Positions 9,638 through 19,016 of a DNA stretch of 64,000 nt are shown here, piece by piece. The notes under the pieces are model-generated. The model saw nothing but the letters and a program-made list of their open reading frames with translations. It made no database searches and had not been told where the DNA came from. The position numbers and the translations under genes were made by a program. Within the stretch, counting starts at the first letter, position 1; the number at the start of each line of letters is the position of its first letter. Origin of the DNA: Dyella_D sp052115385. Its GTDB lineage: Bacteria; Pseudomonadota; Gammaproteobacteria; Xanthomonadales; Rhodanobacteraceae. Location: assembly GCF_052115385.1 (NCBI RefSeq), contig NZ_JBFRGP010000013.1, forward strand, positions 67,844 through 131,843. Reading direction: 5' to 3'.

Positions 9638-12600
9638 ATGGGCAAGACGCAGTATATGAAGGGGAGCGCCGGAGCCATGCTTCAGGCAAGAAGGCAGGAG
9701 CTGGCGCTGTCGATCGCCGTGGCATTGACCTGCGCGATCGTGCCGGCCGAAGCCGGCGCCAGCATCTACACACAACCGATCACCGGCGTCGCGGGCAACG
9801 ACCGGCCCGGCGGCACGGGCGGCTACAACCCCGGCTACGCCATCACCAGCAACGGCGGCACGCTGACCTATACGCTGGCCAAGGGCGACGCCATCAATGT
9901 CGAGTCGGCCGACCCGCAAGTGATTGGCGTGGGCGTCACTTCATCGTCGTCGTCCAGCGTGATCGACGCCAGCGCGGGCAATGTCTCCATTACCGCTACC
10001 CGCGACGTGCCAGCCACGGGCGGCAACAGCGGCAGCGCCACCGGCATCTACGCCTCCAGCCCGCAGTCCGATCCAAAGTCGGTGACCGTCAACGGTCCGA
10101 TCAGCGTTACCGCCAACGACAAGAACTCCAAGGGCAACGGCACCATCTACGGCAATGCCTACGCGCTGTGGGCGGACGACTTCGCCAGCATCACCATCAA
10201 CGGCGACACCACGCTGAAGGCGTCGACGCCAGGCTATGGGCGAGTCATCTACCTCACCGGCAACGGCAGCCGCATCACCATCAACGGCAACCTCACCGCC
10301 GAGTCGGACAGCAACAACACCAATTACGCGATCATGGGCGATGGACGCAGCATCCTGCGCGTCAGCGGCAACGTCGACCTCACCGCCAGCGGCATCTACC
10401 CGTCGGATAACGTCAACGGCATCTGGAACCCCAGCGTATCCACGCGCACGGAGATCGGCGGCAACCTGAAGCTGTACGCCATCGCCCGCGGCTCGACGGT
10501 GATGGGCATCCGCAACAACGGCTATATCGGCGTGGGCGGCACCACCACCATCACCGCGATCGGCAACCGCACCGCGTTCGGCGTCAATGCCGGCCATCGC
10601 CTGTCCAAGACCGAATTCTTCGGCGATGCCACCATTACGGCGCAGGGCGGCCCGAATTTATTCGGCGGCACCGTCGGCGTGTACAACTTCGGCGGCAACG
10701 GTGGCAACGGCTACATGACGTTCCACGGTAACCTCACGGCGATCGCCACCAACGGCACCTTCGAGGGCGACTCGGACGTGCTGGGCATCGACAACAACGG
10801 CCGCATGACCTTGGCCACCGCGGGCACCGTGGCGCGACTGCAACCCACCGGTAACCAAGGTACCCATGCGGCGTACGGCATCCGCAACGGCATGTCGTTC
10901 ACCGCGGCCAGCGACGTCGACATCACGGTGTCGGAAAAGGCCGGCGCCACCTATGGCGTGCTCAATACCGGCGCAGCGGATTTCAACGGTGCGTTATCCA
11001 TTGCCAAGGCGGCGGGATCGACGGCGGCCAACCATTACGGCGTGGTGACGCGAGCTTCGGCAGCGGCATCGGCAACCACCCACGTCAACCAGGCTGGCGG
11101 GCATGTGGTCGCCATCCAGGGCGATGTGCTGACCGGCTCGAACAGCGGCGGGTTTGCCGGCACGCTGAATCTCAAGCTGGATACTTCCAGCTCCTGGCTC
11201 AACGGCCTGGTGCTCGCCGATACGGACGGCAGCGTCGGTGCCGCCAACCTGGTCGTGAACAACGGTGCGCGCTGGATCGCCAACGGCAGCGGCACGATGG
11301 CCACCGATTTCGGCACCGGCAGCCTCAGCGTAGGCAGCGGCAGTGCGATCGACCTGGCCGCAAGCTGGGGCACGTTCGCACCCGGCAGCGTGCCGGCGTA
11401 CAGCCTGCGCACCTTGCAGGTCGGCAGCAGTGCCGGCAGCGGCGCGTCGGTGAGCCTCGCCGATGGCGCGACATTTACGCTGCTCAGCGACGTGCGCAGC
11501 GGTACCGCGGACAAGGTGGTGTTCGGCAGTGGCGTCGCATCGTTCACGGCGCAGGGCACGCAGAACGTGCGGCTGGCGTATGACCCCGCGCTGGACGATA
11601 CGTCGTGGATCAACGCGACCAGCTTGCAGAAAGGCACATCGATTCTCTCCGCCAGTCCCATCGTGATCGTCGACGCCAGCGCGGCGGCGAATGGCACGGC
11701 GGGTTTCCTGGCCGCTTCTGGCCTGTCCGGACAATGGAGCGGCACTTACCAGAACGCGTTGGTGCGCTTCAGCTATACGCCGCGGGTGAGCCTGAGCGCG
11801 GATCGCAAGCAGATCCTGCTGGCCGGTATCGATATCGCCGGCGATGGATCGAGCGCGCCCGCGGGTGGCGGTACGGCGACCGGCACCGGCGCTGGTCCGG
11901 GCACGAGCCCCGGCACCAGCACCAACTCCGGTAACGGCGCGCAACCTGGCACGGGTAGCCCGTCAACCACGCCCGGTGCCGCCGCGCCCGATGCGACCCC
12001 CGGCCAGGTGGCCATCACGCCTGCCACCGGCGTGCTGGTCGCCGCCGACGCCGCGCTCACGCTATCCAATCTCTGGCAACTCGACGAGCGCGCCGTGTCC
12101 CGCCGCAGCGAGGCATCGCGCCTGGACGACGCACCGCCCGGCTCGGCGTTCTGGGCCGACACCGACAGCGGCAGCCTCAAGGGCGATGGCGCCGATGGCC
12201 GCGGCTACCGTCAGAACGCCACCCACGTGAGCGCCGGCGCCGAGTGGCGCGCGGACGCGGACCCGGGCCGCGGCACGCTCGGCGTGGTCTACACCCATGC
12301 GCAATCCCGCGCCGACCTGCAGAACGGCAGCGCCGACCTGCGCGGCGATTCGGTCGGCATCTACGGCATCTGAAACGCGGGCAATGGCCTGTTCGCCGAT
12401 GCCGTGGCGCGCACTGGCCGGCTGGGCGACAACTACACCTCGCGCGATGCGTTCGGCGTCGCTTCCGGCCGCTATCACGCGCGTGCTTCCAGCGTATCGG
12501 TGCGCGTGGGCCGCCGTTTCCGCGGCGAACACGGCGCCTATATCGAGCCGCAGGTGCAGGCGGCCTACGGCTCGATAGGTTCCGTCGGGTATACCGCCAG

Positions 12601-12949
12601 CAATCGCGTGCGCTTCGACGTGGATCGCAACCACACGTTCATGTCCCGCGCCGGCATGCTGTTCGGCCAGAGTTTCTTTATGGGCCCGACCTTGACCGGC
12701 GATGCCTATGCCCGCGTATCGGTGGTGCACACGGTGGGCGACCGCCCCGATATCACCGCCTCGCTCGACGGCGGCTCGCTGCCGGTGACACTGCCGGCGC
12801 GCCATGCCACCACCCGTGAGTTGGCGGTGGGCGGACGCGTCGCGTTCGGCCTGACCTGGAGTGCGTATGCGGAAGCGGGCCATGCCTCGCGGAGCGATGC
12901 GCTGGCCGGCGGCTGGCGCGCTTCGGCGGGTTTTCGCGTGAACTTCTAG
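9638..12949 (+). pseudogene. type V autotransporter with an in-frame stop in the beta-barrel
   Basis: The intact frame would give about 1103 residues. It starts with a signal region ('LALSIAVALTCAIVPAEAGA') after one of three near N-terminal Met codons (9638, 9656, 9677; the last has the best GGGGAG ribosome site). A long passenger of N/G/T-rich beta-helix strands ('ITINGNLTAES' type) runs to about residue 730. A Gly/Thr/Pro linker of about 55 residues and an autotransporter beta-barrel ending 'GGWRASAGFRVNF' follow. A TGA at 12371-12373 interrupts the barrel after 'GDSVGIYGI'. The same frame then continues with 'NAGNGLFADAVARTGRLGD' to a natural stop at 12949. A Trp codon (TGG) is expected there, so one G-to-A change explains it. 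The truncated 911-residue product lacks most of the barrel and should not reach the surface. Confidence 0.85.
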
Positions 12950-12993
12950 CGTGGCTTGTCCAGGCGGGGCTTGCTCAGGCGTGGCTTGTCGCT
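12949..12993. repeat. three tandem 15-bp units
   Basis: Directly after the autotransporter stop there are three head-to-tail 15-bp copies with consensus gcgtggcttgtccag, at 12949, 12964 and 12979; the copies differ at a few positions each. They are too few for a minisatellite call, and no function is proposed. Confidence 0.6.
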
Positions 12994-13047
12994 GCGGCGG
13001 GCTCATGTCATGGTGCGGCGCCGCCGGAAGATCCGGCCTGCAACGGA

Positions 13048-13683
13048 ATGCGCCATGAGATCGGTCGCGATGCGGGTACGCCCCGCGCACATGCTGCGGA
13101 GCTAGCGGTGGCCGGCGCGCATCCTCACGCCATGCCGGGCACCCGCGTGCGGCTCACCCCTAGGGAGCGCGAGGCGGTGCAGGCGTATTGGTCCGGAACG
13201 GGGTCGCCGCAGCGCGCGGCACGGCGTGTGCTCACCGCCGGCTCCAGCGTGATGGCAACGGTCGGTGCATTCTGCCTGCTGGTCGGTGTGACCGGCGCCT
13301 TCCTCGGGCCCCGGCACCTCAAGCACGCCTGGGTCTTGCTGATGATGGGCGGCATGCTGCTGCCGATGGCGTGCTTTTTCCTGTGGGCGATCCGCCGCAA
13401 CGCACGCCGTCTGACCGAGGACCTGAAACTGGGTTCGAAGCTGGTCGTCGACGGCATCGTCGGCGACCGCTTCCATGTGGCCCGCAACGGCCGCACACCG
13501 GATTGCCTGGTCCGCGTGGTGGTGCCGCCGCTGCAGGAGCCCGGCAACTTCGTCGTGCCGGAGCGGGTGTTCCGCGGCCTGGGCAAGGGCGACGCCGTGC
13601 GTTGCGCCTATCTGCCGACGTCCAAGCTGCTGCTCTCGCTGGGCTCCGGCAAGGTTTTCCACGCGATCGGCGACCCGCCATGA
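13048..13683 (+). CDS. two-TM membrane protein of unknown function
   Basis: A 211-residue protein if started at 13048; an ATG at 13132 ('MPGTRVRLTPREREAVQAYW') would give 183 residues and looks a more natural N-terminus. Two hydrophobic segments ('VMATVGAFCLLVGVTGAFLG' and a second around 'VLLMMGGMLLPMACFFLWAI') form a hairpin. After it comes a soluble C-terminal half of alternating strands ('LVVDGIVGDRFHVARNG', 'FRGLGKGDAVRCAYLPTSK'). That looks like a small beta-barrel domain facing the cytoplasm or periplasm, similar in shape to DUF3592-type proteins. No catalytic motif was seen. It stands alone between the autotransporter and the convergent HD protein. Confidence 0.65.
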   Translation: MRHEIGRDAGTPRAHAAELAVAGAHPHAMPGTRVRLTPREREAVQAYWSGTGSPQRAARRVLTAGSSVMATVGAFCLLVGVTGAFLGPRHLKHAWVLLMMGGMLLPMACFFLWAIRRNARRLTEDLKLGSKLVVDGIVGDRFHVARNGRTPDCLVRVVVPPLQEPGNFVVPERVFRGLGKGDAVRCAYLPTSKLLLSLGSGKVFHAIGDPP

Positions 13684-13702
13684 GGGCGAGGCGCGTCGCG
13701 CC

Positions 13703-14344
13703 TCAGCCCGCCCACTGCGAACAGCGGATGACGCTGCAGAAATTCCCGCGCACGAAGGCCGGGTCCTTGTCGGCGAGTACATCGGCCTTGACGTTGCCGA
13801 ACGTGGTTTCCGGCTTGTGGCGGATGCCATCGTAGAAGGCCCGCAGGATGTCCTCCTTGAAACGCGGCGTGCGCGGATGCAAGGCCACCACCGCGGCGCG
13901 CTCGGCTTCGCTGTACTGGCCGTAGGTCAGGCCCAGCACGTCCATCTCCACGCCGGCGGTGACCAAGGCCACCACCGGATGCATGTATTGCGGGATGCCC
14001 GGCGTCGTATGCAGGGCGATGGACGTCCATACCGTTTCGATATCCGCTTGAGCGATACCTCGCTGGCGCAGGAATTCGGCGGCCGCGTTGGCGCCGTCCA
14101 CCTCGAAGCGATCGTGCGCACTGCTGTGCGAGGGCAGCAGGCCGATGTCGTGGAACATGGCGCCGGCGTAGAGCAGTTCCGCATCGAAGGACCGGCCGTC
14201 GCGGCGGCCGGCGATCGCGCCGAAGTGATAGACGCGGCTGGAGTGGTGGAACAGCAGTTCCGTCGCGGTGTCGCGCACGAACTCAGTGATTTCCCGTGCG
14301 AGCCGGCTGTCAGGCGCACGGATGGAATCGATGGTGGGGGGCAT
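13703..14344 (-). CDS. HD-domain metal-dependent protein, cyanamide-hydratase-like
   Basis: A 213-residue HD-superfamily protein. Metal-binding residues are visible in 'LLFHHSSRVYHFGA' (first His), 'LLYAGAMFHDIGL' (HD pair) and 'SIALHTTPGIP' (later His). The 'H.SR.Y.FG' context is the one seen in the cyanamide hydratase-type HD family, which hydrates nitriles or cyanamide or acts as a small-molecule hydrolase. Here the substrate is unknown. It is divergent from the GlxA-type regulator 122 bp away, a likely control pair. Confidence 0.85.
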   Translation of the reverse strand: MPPTIDSIRAPDSRLAREITEFVRDTATELLFHHSSRVYHFGAIAGRRDGRSFDAELLYAGAMFHDIGLLPSHSSAHDRFEVDGANAAAEFLRQRGIAQADIETVWTSIALHTTPGIPQYMHPVVALVTAGVEMDVLGLTYGQYSEAERAAVVALHPRTPRFKEDILRAFYDGIRHKPETTFGNVKADVLADKDPAFVRGNFCSVIRCSQWAG

Positions 14345-14466
14345 GGAGCGAGGCCTCGCTGGCTAGGAAGGTCTCCATGCTAGGATCGCCCGCCGACGTC
14401 TGCTATTAGCGTCATACGTAAATAACGGACATTTCGCTGCCGCCACGGCCATAGGAGGACAGGTGC

Positions 14467-15441
14467 ATGCCGGCGCCCCGTATCGTTGCCATCGTCGCGG
14501 TCGACGGCGTGCAGTTGCTCGATGTCGCCGGGCCGCTGGATGTGTTCGCCGAAGCCAATCTTCAATCGGGCCGTACCTTCTATCGGCCGCAGGTGGTCGG
14601 CCTTTCGATGGCGCCGATCCGCAGTTCTTCCGGCGTGCAGCTATTGCCCGACCGCAGCATTTCCGCACGCGGCACGCCCGAGCCGATCCACACCTTGCTG
14701 GTGGCGGGCGCACCGCATGCGGCCGATGCAGCAGCACCCCCGGCGCTGCTGCGCTGGCTGCCGGAACAGGCGCGGCGTGCGCGGCGCTACGGCTCGATCT
14801 GCAGCGGCGCCTTCCTGCTGGCCGCCGCCGGTCTGCTGGATGGGCGGCGCGTCACCACGCACTGGGCGGTGGCGAAGCGCTTGGCCGAGCGCTTTCCCGC
14901 GGTAAGCGTGGAAGAGGATGCCTTGTATGTGGCCGACCGCCGCTTGCGTACGGCGGCAGGCGTCACCGCGGGTCTGGATCTGGCTTTGGCGCTGGTCGAG
15001 GAAGACCTGGGCCGGCCGCTGGCGATGCAGGTGGCGAGCCAGCTGGTGATGTATTTCAAGCGCCCCGGCGGGCAATTGCAGTTCAGCCGCAGTGGCGAAG
15101 CGGCGCCGGCCGGCCGCTCGGCGCTGCAATCGCTGCAGCGCTGGGTGGCGGCGCATTTGCCGGAGGATCACAGCGTGGCGAATCTCGCCGCGCGCATGCG
15201 CCTGAGTCCGCGCCACTTCGCGCGGCTGTTCCGCGGCGAAGTGGGCATGACGCCGGCAGCGTGGGTGGAGTCGGTGCGCGTGCAGGCCGCGCGCGAGCGG
15301 CTGGAGCAGGGCGGCCATGCGCCCAAGCAGGTGGCCGCGCTATGCGGCTTCTCCAACGTGGATCATCTGCGGCGGGCGTTCGTGCATTACGTGGGCGTCA
15401 CGCCGGCCGAATATCGAAGGCGGTACGCGCTGTCCGCTTGA
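14467..15441 (+). CDS. GlxA-family AraC-type regulator with DJ-1/PfpI domain
   Basis: A 324-residue regulator with an N-terminal class I glutamine-amidotransferase-like (DJ-1/PfpI) domain. It opens with 'IVAIVAVDGVQLLDVAGPLD' and has the Cys elbow 'YGSICSGAFLLAAAGLL' and 'TTHWAVAKRLAERFP'. A C-terminal AraC double helix-turn-helix (about residues 225-320) follows, with 'RMRLSPRHFARLFRGEVGMT' and 'ALCGFSNVDHLRRAFVHYVG'. A strong AGGAGG lies 9-14 bp before the ATG. The family senses small metabolites through the DJ-1 fold. The divergent HD protein is the obvious candidate target. Confidence 0.93.
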   Translation: MPAPRIVAIVAVDGVQLLDVAGPLDVFAEANLQSGRTFYRPQVVGLSMAPIRSSSGVQLLPDRSISARGTPEPIHTLLVAGAPHAADAAAPPALLRWLPEQARRARRYGSICSGAFLLAAAGLLDGRRVTTHWAVAKRLAERFPAVSVEEDALYVADRRLRTAAGVTAGLDLALALVEEDLGRPLAMQVASQLVMYFKRPGGQLQFSRSGEAAPAGRSALQSLQRWVAAHLPEDHSVANLAARMRLSPRHFARLFRGEVGMTPAAWVESVRVQAARERLEQGGHAPKQVAALCGFSNVDHLRRAFVHYVGVTPAEYRRRYALSA

Positions 15442-15456
15442 AGGTGCGCCATGTTG

Positions 15457-15483
15457 TGCCGCCCTGGCGGCGCCAGGGCGGCA
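15457..15483. terminator. 13-bp-stem hairpin between convergent genes
   Basis: A perfect inverted repeat, tgccgccctggcg / cgccagggcggca, has a one-base loop 16 bp after the GlxA-type gene stop. It lacks a T-run, so it is either a bidirectional stem for the convergent pair or a REP-like element. Confidence 0.5.
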
Positions 15484-15561
15484 TCGATAGGTCGTCGCCG
15501 TGCGAGCGAGTGCAGGGACATGGATTTTCCGACGCCACGCGGTTGCCCGGCCATGGCGCAT

Positions 15562-15921
15562 CTACTTCTTGATATAGCCGCGGCGATACATGCAGTCGTC
15601 TTCGACTGCGTCGCGCGCGTCGGAATTCGCATCGACCACGCTTGCGCTCGGGGACATCCAATAACCCGGCACGTAAGTACATTCCTTGTGCCACTTGCCT
15701 TCCTTCTGATCCCTGTGGTCCCGACAGATTCTTGTCGAAAATTCATAGTGGACCGGATGAGGCACGACGACTTGTTCCACCGGGAACCGGCGATAGCCGT
15801 CGGCCTTGCAGGAGGCCAGTTCGCGATCGCGTTGCCGTGAAGAAATGCCTGGCTGAAACCATTCAGTGCAGCCCACCACCGTGAGCATGCACAGAAGCAG
15901 TAGTGAGACGAGACGGAACAT
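15562..15921 (-). CDS. small lipoprotein, copy 2 of a two-member family
   Basis: A 119-residue lipoprotein with signal 'MFRLVSLLLLCMLTVVGC' (lipobox VVGC) and mature start 'TEWFQPGISSRQRDRELASC'. It lines up along its length with the 6410-6751 product. Shared elements are GCTEW-x-x-PG-x-S, RDR-x-LA-x-C, V-x-Q-x-VV, ECTY-x-PGYW-x-x-PS, VDAN and a C-terminal DCM-x-RGY. Conserved Cys suggest disulfides. Function unknown. Monocistronic by context, convergent with the GlxA-type gene. Confidence 0.8.
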   Translation of the reverse strand: MFRLVSLLLLCMLTVVGCTEWFQPGISSRQRDRELASCKADGYRRFPVEQVVVPHPVHYEFSTRICRDHRDQKEGKWHKECTYVPGYWMSPSASVVDANSDARDAVEDDCMYRRGYIKK

Positions 15922-16114
15922 CGAGCAACCTGTCCATGAAGAATATGGGTTGGATAGGTTGGGCGGTCATGCGCCGCCACGCTTCCGGACTTTTCTGGTT
16001 CTATGTTGCAACTAGCGCTCGGCTCGGCGCCGGGAATGCGTTTGACATGGCCCGGTCCTCAGCGCGATTTGATTTCGTTGCGGCGACTTACTGCATGCAC
16101 GCGATGCCAGGCGC
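15922..16114. other. intergenic, nothing recognised
   Basis: 193 bp between the lipoprotein start and the carbonic anhydrase stop, both on the minus strand. It should hold the lipoprotein promoter; no motif could be supported. Confidence 0.3.
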
Positions 16115-16867
16115 CTACGCCAACTTGGGCCATACGGTGACGGTGCCGGTAGCGAGGTCATGCACCGCACCCGCCACCATCACCGCGCCCGAACGCACCG
16201 CCGGCGCAATGATCGGCTCCAGCCCGCGCAGCCGCTGCACGCCGTTGTTGACGTTGTTGTAGGTCACCTGCTTCTGCAGCGCCTTGCCGCTGAGTTTGCC
16301 GTCTTCGCTGACGGTCTGGTCGACGGCCGGATAAATCAGTTCCAGCAGGTCGTCGATCGCACCGGCCGGCTTGTTCTGTTCGTGGCGGAACTGGATGGCC
16401 GCCTTCATCGCACCGCATTCGCTGTGGCCCAGCACCAGGATCAGCGACACGCCCAGCTCCGCCACCGCGTACTCGATGCTGCCTTTCATCACCGGCCCGC
16501 TGCCCGCTACCACGTTGCCGGCGGCGCGCACGGTGAACAGCTGGCCCACGCCCTGGTCGAAAATGATTTCCGGCGCGGTGCGCGAATCGGAGCAGGCGAT
16601 GATCGCGGCGAACGGTGCCTGGCCCTGCGCCACCTTGGCGAAATCCTCCGGCGTGCGGCAGGCGGCCGAGCCCTTGCCGGCGACGAAGCGCGCATTGCCC
16701 TGCAGCAGCCGGTCCAGTGCTTCCTGGCCGGTGGGACGATGCGCCGGCAGCGGCGGGAAGTTTGGCGAGGGCATGGCGCGAGCGTGGACGTCGGCCCATG
16801 GTGCGGCGGCGGAAGCCACGGCCAGGGCGGAGAGCTGCAGGAACTGGCGGCGGGAAGTGGTGGTCAT
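16115..16867 (-). CDS. Tat-exported beta-carbonic anhydrase
   Basis: A 250-residue beta-class carbonic anhydrase (CO2 hydration, zinc enzyme). Zinc ligands are seen as Cys and Asp in 'AAIIACSDSRTAPEIIFDQG', then His and Cys in 'LVLGHSECGAMKAA'. 'FTVRAAGNVV' is also typical. The N-terminus 'TTTSRRQFLQLSALAVASAA' is a twin-arginine signal (SRRQFLQ), so the enzyme is exported folded to the periplasm. Beta-type enzymes without a signal are the usual cytoplasmic housekeeping form, so this one probably serves periplasmic CO2/bicarbonate exchange. It stands alone, about 200 bp from the next gene. Confidence 0.94.
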   Translation of the reverse strand: MTTTSRRQFLQLSALAVASAAAPWADVHARAMPSPNFPPLPAHRPTGQEALDRLLQGNARFVAGKGSAACRTPEDFAKVAQGQAPFAAIIACSDSRTAPEIIFDQGVGQLFTVRAAGNVVAGSGPVMKGSIEYAVAELGVSLILVLGHSECGAMKAAIQFRHEQNKPAGAIDDLLELIYPAVDQTVSEDGKLSGKALQKQVTYNNVNNGVQRLRGLEPIIAPAVRSGAVMVAGAVHDLATGTVTVWPKLA

Positions 16868-17070
16868 GGGGAAGGGCCGTGAGTGGACTGGGAAGGCATG
16901 CGGCGATCGCGAGGCACGCAGATGCCGCGTGAAGCTGGTGCGCTTGCGTGACTCGTTAAGGAAGCGCGCGGGTGCCTACGAATAACCGGTCGTGCGCGCA
17001 GGCACCATGTCAGTTCGGGCCAGTGTAAGGTCGGCGTCTTTGCACAGCCGCTACCGCGACGAGCAGATCG
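16868..17070. other. intergenic, nothing recognised
   Basis: 203 bp between the carbonic anhydrase start and the stop of the subtilase operon, all minus strand. No hairpin with a T-run was found. Confidence 0.3.
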
Positions 17071-18372
17071 TCAGGGCGATCCGGCGTGACGCAGCGACGT
17101 CTGCAGCGCCCGCACCGCCAGCGCCGCATTCACCTGGTTCAGGCCATGGGCCGTCTTTCCGTCCAAAAGAAGAAGCTTGCGGATGGACGCGACGTCGAGA
17201 TCCGGCTGGATCGACAGCAGCAGCGCCACGATGCCGCTGACATGCGCCGCCGCCATCGACGAACCGGAAGTGAAGTCGTAGCCGCCGTTGGGCTGGGTGG
17301 TGAGGATGTCGCTGCCGGGCGCGCTCAGCACGTCCGCCGGCGCTGGCGTGGCGGTGCTGGAACGCACCACGATCACGCCGGGCGAGTTGTCCGGAAAACC
17401 CATGGCGTCGCCGTCCGGTGGACGCGCGGCGACCACGATGCGCTTCTGCCGCAGCAGCTCGTCCAGCAGCTTGCCGAGCAGCGGATCGGCGGGGCCGCCC
17501 AGGCTGAGATTGACCACGCGCGCATCGGTATCCAGCACGGCGGCCAGTGCCTTGGCCAGGGTGAACGAATTGCAGCGCGCGCCGGCGTTGCGGTCCGGAT
17601 ACCAGCAGGCCTTGTAGACGCTCAGCACCGCCTTCGGCGCGATGCCGACGATGCCCTGGTGGTTGTCGCCGACGGCCGCGATGATGCCGGCCACTTCGGT
17701 GCCGTGCGCGTCGCGGTCGAATGCGGCCGCGTCGTCGTCGACGGCATTGTGGGTGTCGGCGATGCGGCCTTTCAGGTCCGGGTGGGTGACGTCGGCGCCG
17801 GTGTCGACGATCGCCACGTGCACGCCGCCGCCCTGGCTGGTTTCGTGCGCGAGTGCGGCGTCGGTTTCGACGAAGCCGCGCTGCAGGTCGGCATACGGAT
17901 CGTTGTACTTGTGCGCGGACTGCCGCGGCGGGTCGGCGTAGACCTCGTAATCCTGCAGTGGCTGGGCAAGCTTCACGCGCTCGTCCCTGGCCAGGTTCTG
18001 CAGCAGCGCATCGCGGTCGGCGCCGGCCGGCGGTTCCACCACGATGCAGAACAGGCCCAGCGCCTTGATCGGCCAGCCGACCACTTCGCGCAGGCCGTAG
18101 CGCTGCTTCAGCTCATCCAATTGCGAGACCGCGCGCTGGCCGGCGCCGTAATGGCCCGGCGGCACATAGCCGAGCAGGCTGGAGCCGGCATGCGTGCCCT
18201 GCGGATCGAGCGGATTGGCCACGGCCAGCACGATGTCGCGCTGGCTGTCCATCGCAGCGGCAACCGAGGGTTTCGAAGCAGCGCCACGCCCGGCCGACGC
18301 GGTCGGCGCCGCCGCGCAGGCGCTCAGCACCAGCGCCAGTGCGGCGAGGCAGGCGTGCCGCAGGCCTTTCAC
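17071..18372 (-). CDS. S8 subtilisin-like lipoprotein protease
   Basis: A 433-residue subtilase that starts at a GTG (18372) overlapping the anti-sigma stop by four bases (GTGA). The frame stays open far upstream, but that part is only the shadow of the anti-sigma gene. The signal is 'VKGLRHACLAALALVLSAC' with lipobox LSAC (Cys19), so it is membrane-anchored. The triad is Asp190 in 'VAIVDTGADVTH', His223 in 'DAHGTEVAGI' and Ser372 in 'TSGSSMAAAHVSGI'. An N-terminal region of about 140 residues looks like an inhibitor-like prodomain. As the third gene of a sigma/anti-sigma operon, it is likely an envelope protease made under that sigma factor's control. Whether it cleaves the anti-sigma is unknown. 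Confidence 0.92.
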   Translation of the reverse strand: MKGLRHACLAALALVLSACAAAPTASAGRGAASKPSVAAAMDSQRDIVLAVANPLDPQGTHAGSSLLGYVPPGHYGAGQRAVSQLDELKQRYGLREVVGWPIKALGLFCIVVEPPAGADRDALLQNLARDERVKLAQPLQDYEVYADPPRQSAHKYNDPYADLQRGFVETDAALAHETSQGGGVHVAIVDTGADVTHPDLKGRIADTHNAVDDDAAAFDRDAHGTEVAGIIAAVGDNHQGIVGIAPKAVLSVYKACWYPDRNAGARCNSFTLAKALAAVLDTDARVVNLSLGGPADPLLGKLLDELLRQKRIVVAARPPDGDAMGFPDNSPGVIVVRSSTATPAPADVLSAPGSDILTTQPNGGYDFTSGSSMAAAHVSGIVALLLSIQPDLDVASIRKLLLLDGKTAHGLNQVNAALAVRALQTSLRHAGSP

Positions 18373-19016
18373 GGTACGGAGGCCACCGGCTCGGCCAGGC
18401 GGATGCCGCGCGTGGCGCGCAGCTGCCGCACTACTTCGGCCTGGGTGGTGGCGGTGCCGGACGGCATCACGGTGTAGGCGCCCACGGCATTGGGGCCGCC
18501 CACTACTTGCAGGTGCAGCGCATGCACGGCCGCGTTCCAGTCGACTACTTTCATGCCCGCATCCGGCACTACGCGGATCGCGCCCGCCGGAGCTGCGGCC
18601 CCGTCCTGGCTGCTGTAAGTGCGGTAGTCCGTCGCGCCCTGTTCGTGATACAGCTTCAGGCCGAGGAAGCCGATGCCCAGCGCCTGCAGCAGCACCGCGG
18701 CAGCCAGGCCGCGCAACAGCCAGCCGCTGCTGCGCGCGCGCGCCTTGGCGGGCTGCGCGACTTCGGCGTCGTGGGCGTCCAGGCGGTCGAGCAGATGCTT
18801 CAGGCCGGCGTTGGCGTCGACCGCGACATCGGCGGGCAGCGTCATCGCCTCGCGCAGGCGCAGCTGCTGCGCGTACTCGACGCGGCAGGCCTCGCATTGC
18901 GCCAGGTGACCGTCCAGCCATTGGGCCTGCTCGGGCGTGGCATGGCCCTGGATCACCCAGGGCATGGCTTCCCAGGCGCGGGCGCAATCCCGGCTGGCGT
19001 TGATCGAAAACGTCAT
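18369..19016 (-). CDS. zinc-finger anti-sigma factor
   Basis: A 215-residue membrane anti-sigma factor. The ATG at 19016 overlaps the sigma stop (ATGA) and is preferred over an upstream start at 19124 inside the sigma gene. The N-terminal cytoplasmic part has the ZAS motif H-x3-C-x2-C in 'LDGHLAQCEACRVEYAQQ'. One transmembrane segment, 'LLRGLAAAVLLQALGIGFLG', precedes a periplasmic domain of about 100 residues. That domain holds 'RTYSS', 'PDAGMKVVDWNAAVH' and 'VRQLRATRGIRLAEPV'. It should hold the cognate sigma factor inactive until a signal arrives. Confidence 0.9.
   Translation of the reverse strand: MTFSINASRDCARAWEAMPWVIQGHATPEQAQWLDGHLAQCEACRVEYAQQLRLREAMTLPADVAVDANAGLKHLLDRLDAHDAEVAQPAKARARSSGWLLRGLAAAVLLQALGIGFLGLKLYHEQGATDYRTYSSQDGAAAPAGAIRVVPDAGMKVVDWNAAVHALHLQVVGGPNAVGAYTVMPSGTATTQAEVVRQLRATRGIRLAEPVASVP

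Noticed and set aside
12404..12949. Separate small outer-membrane protein gene
   Set aside because: It is in the same frame as the autotransporter and lacks a signal peptide, so it is the tail of the broken gene.
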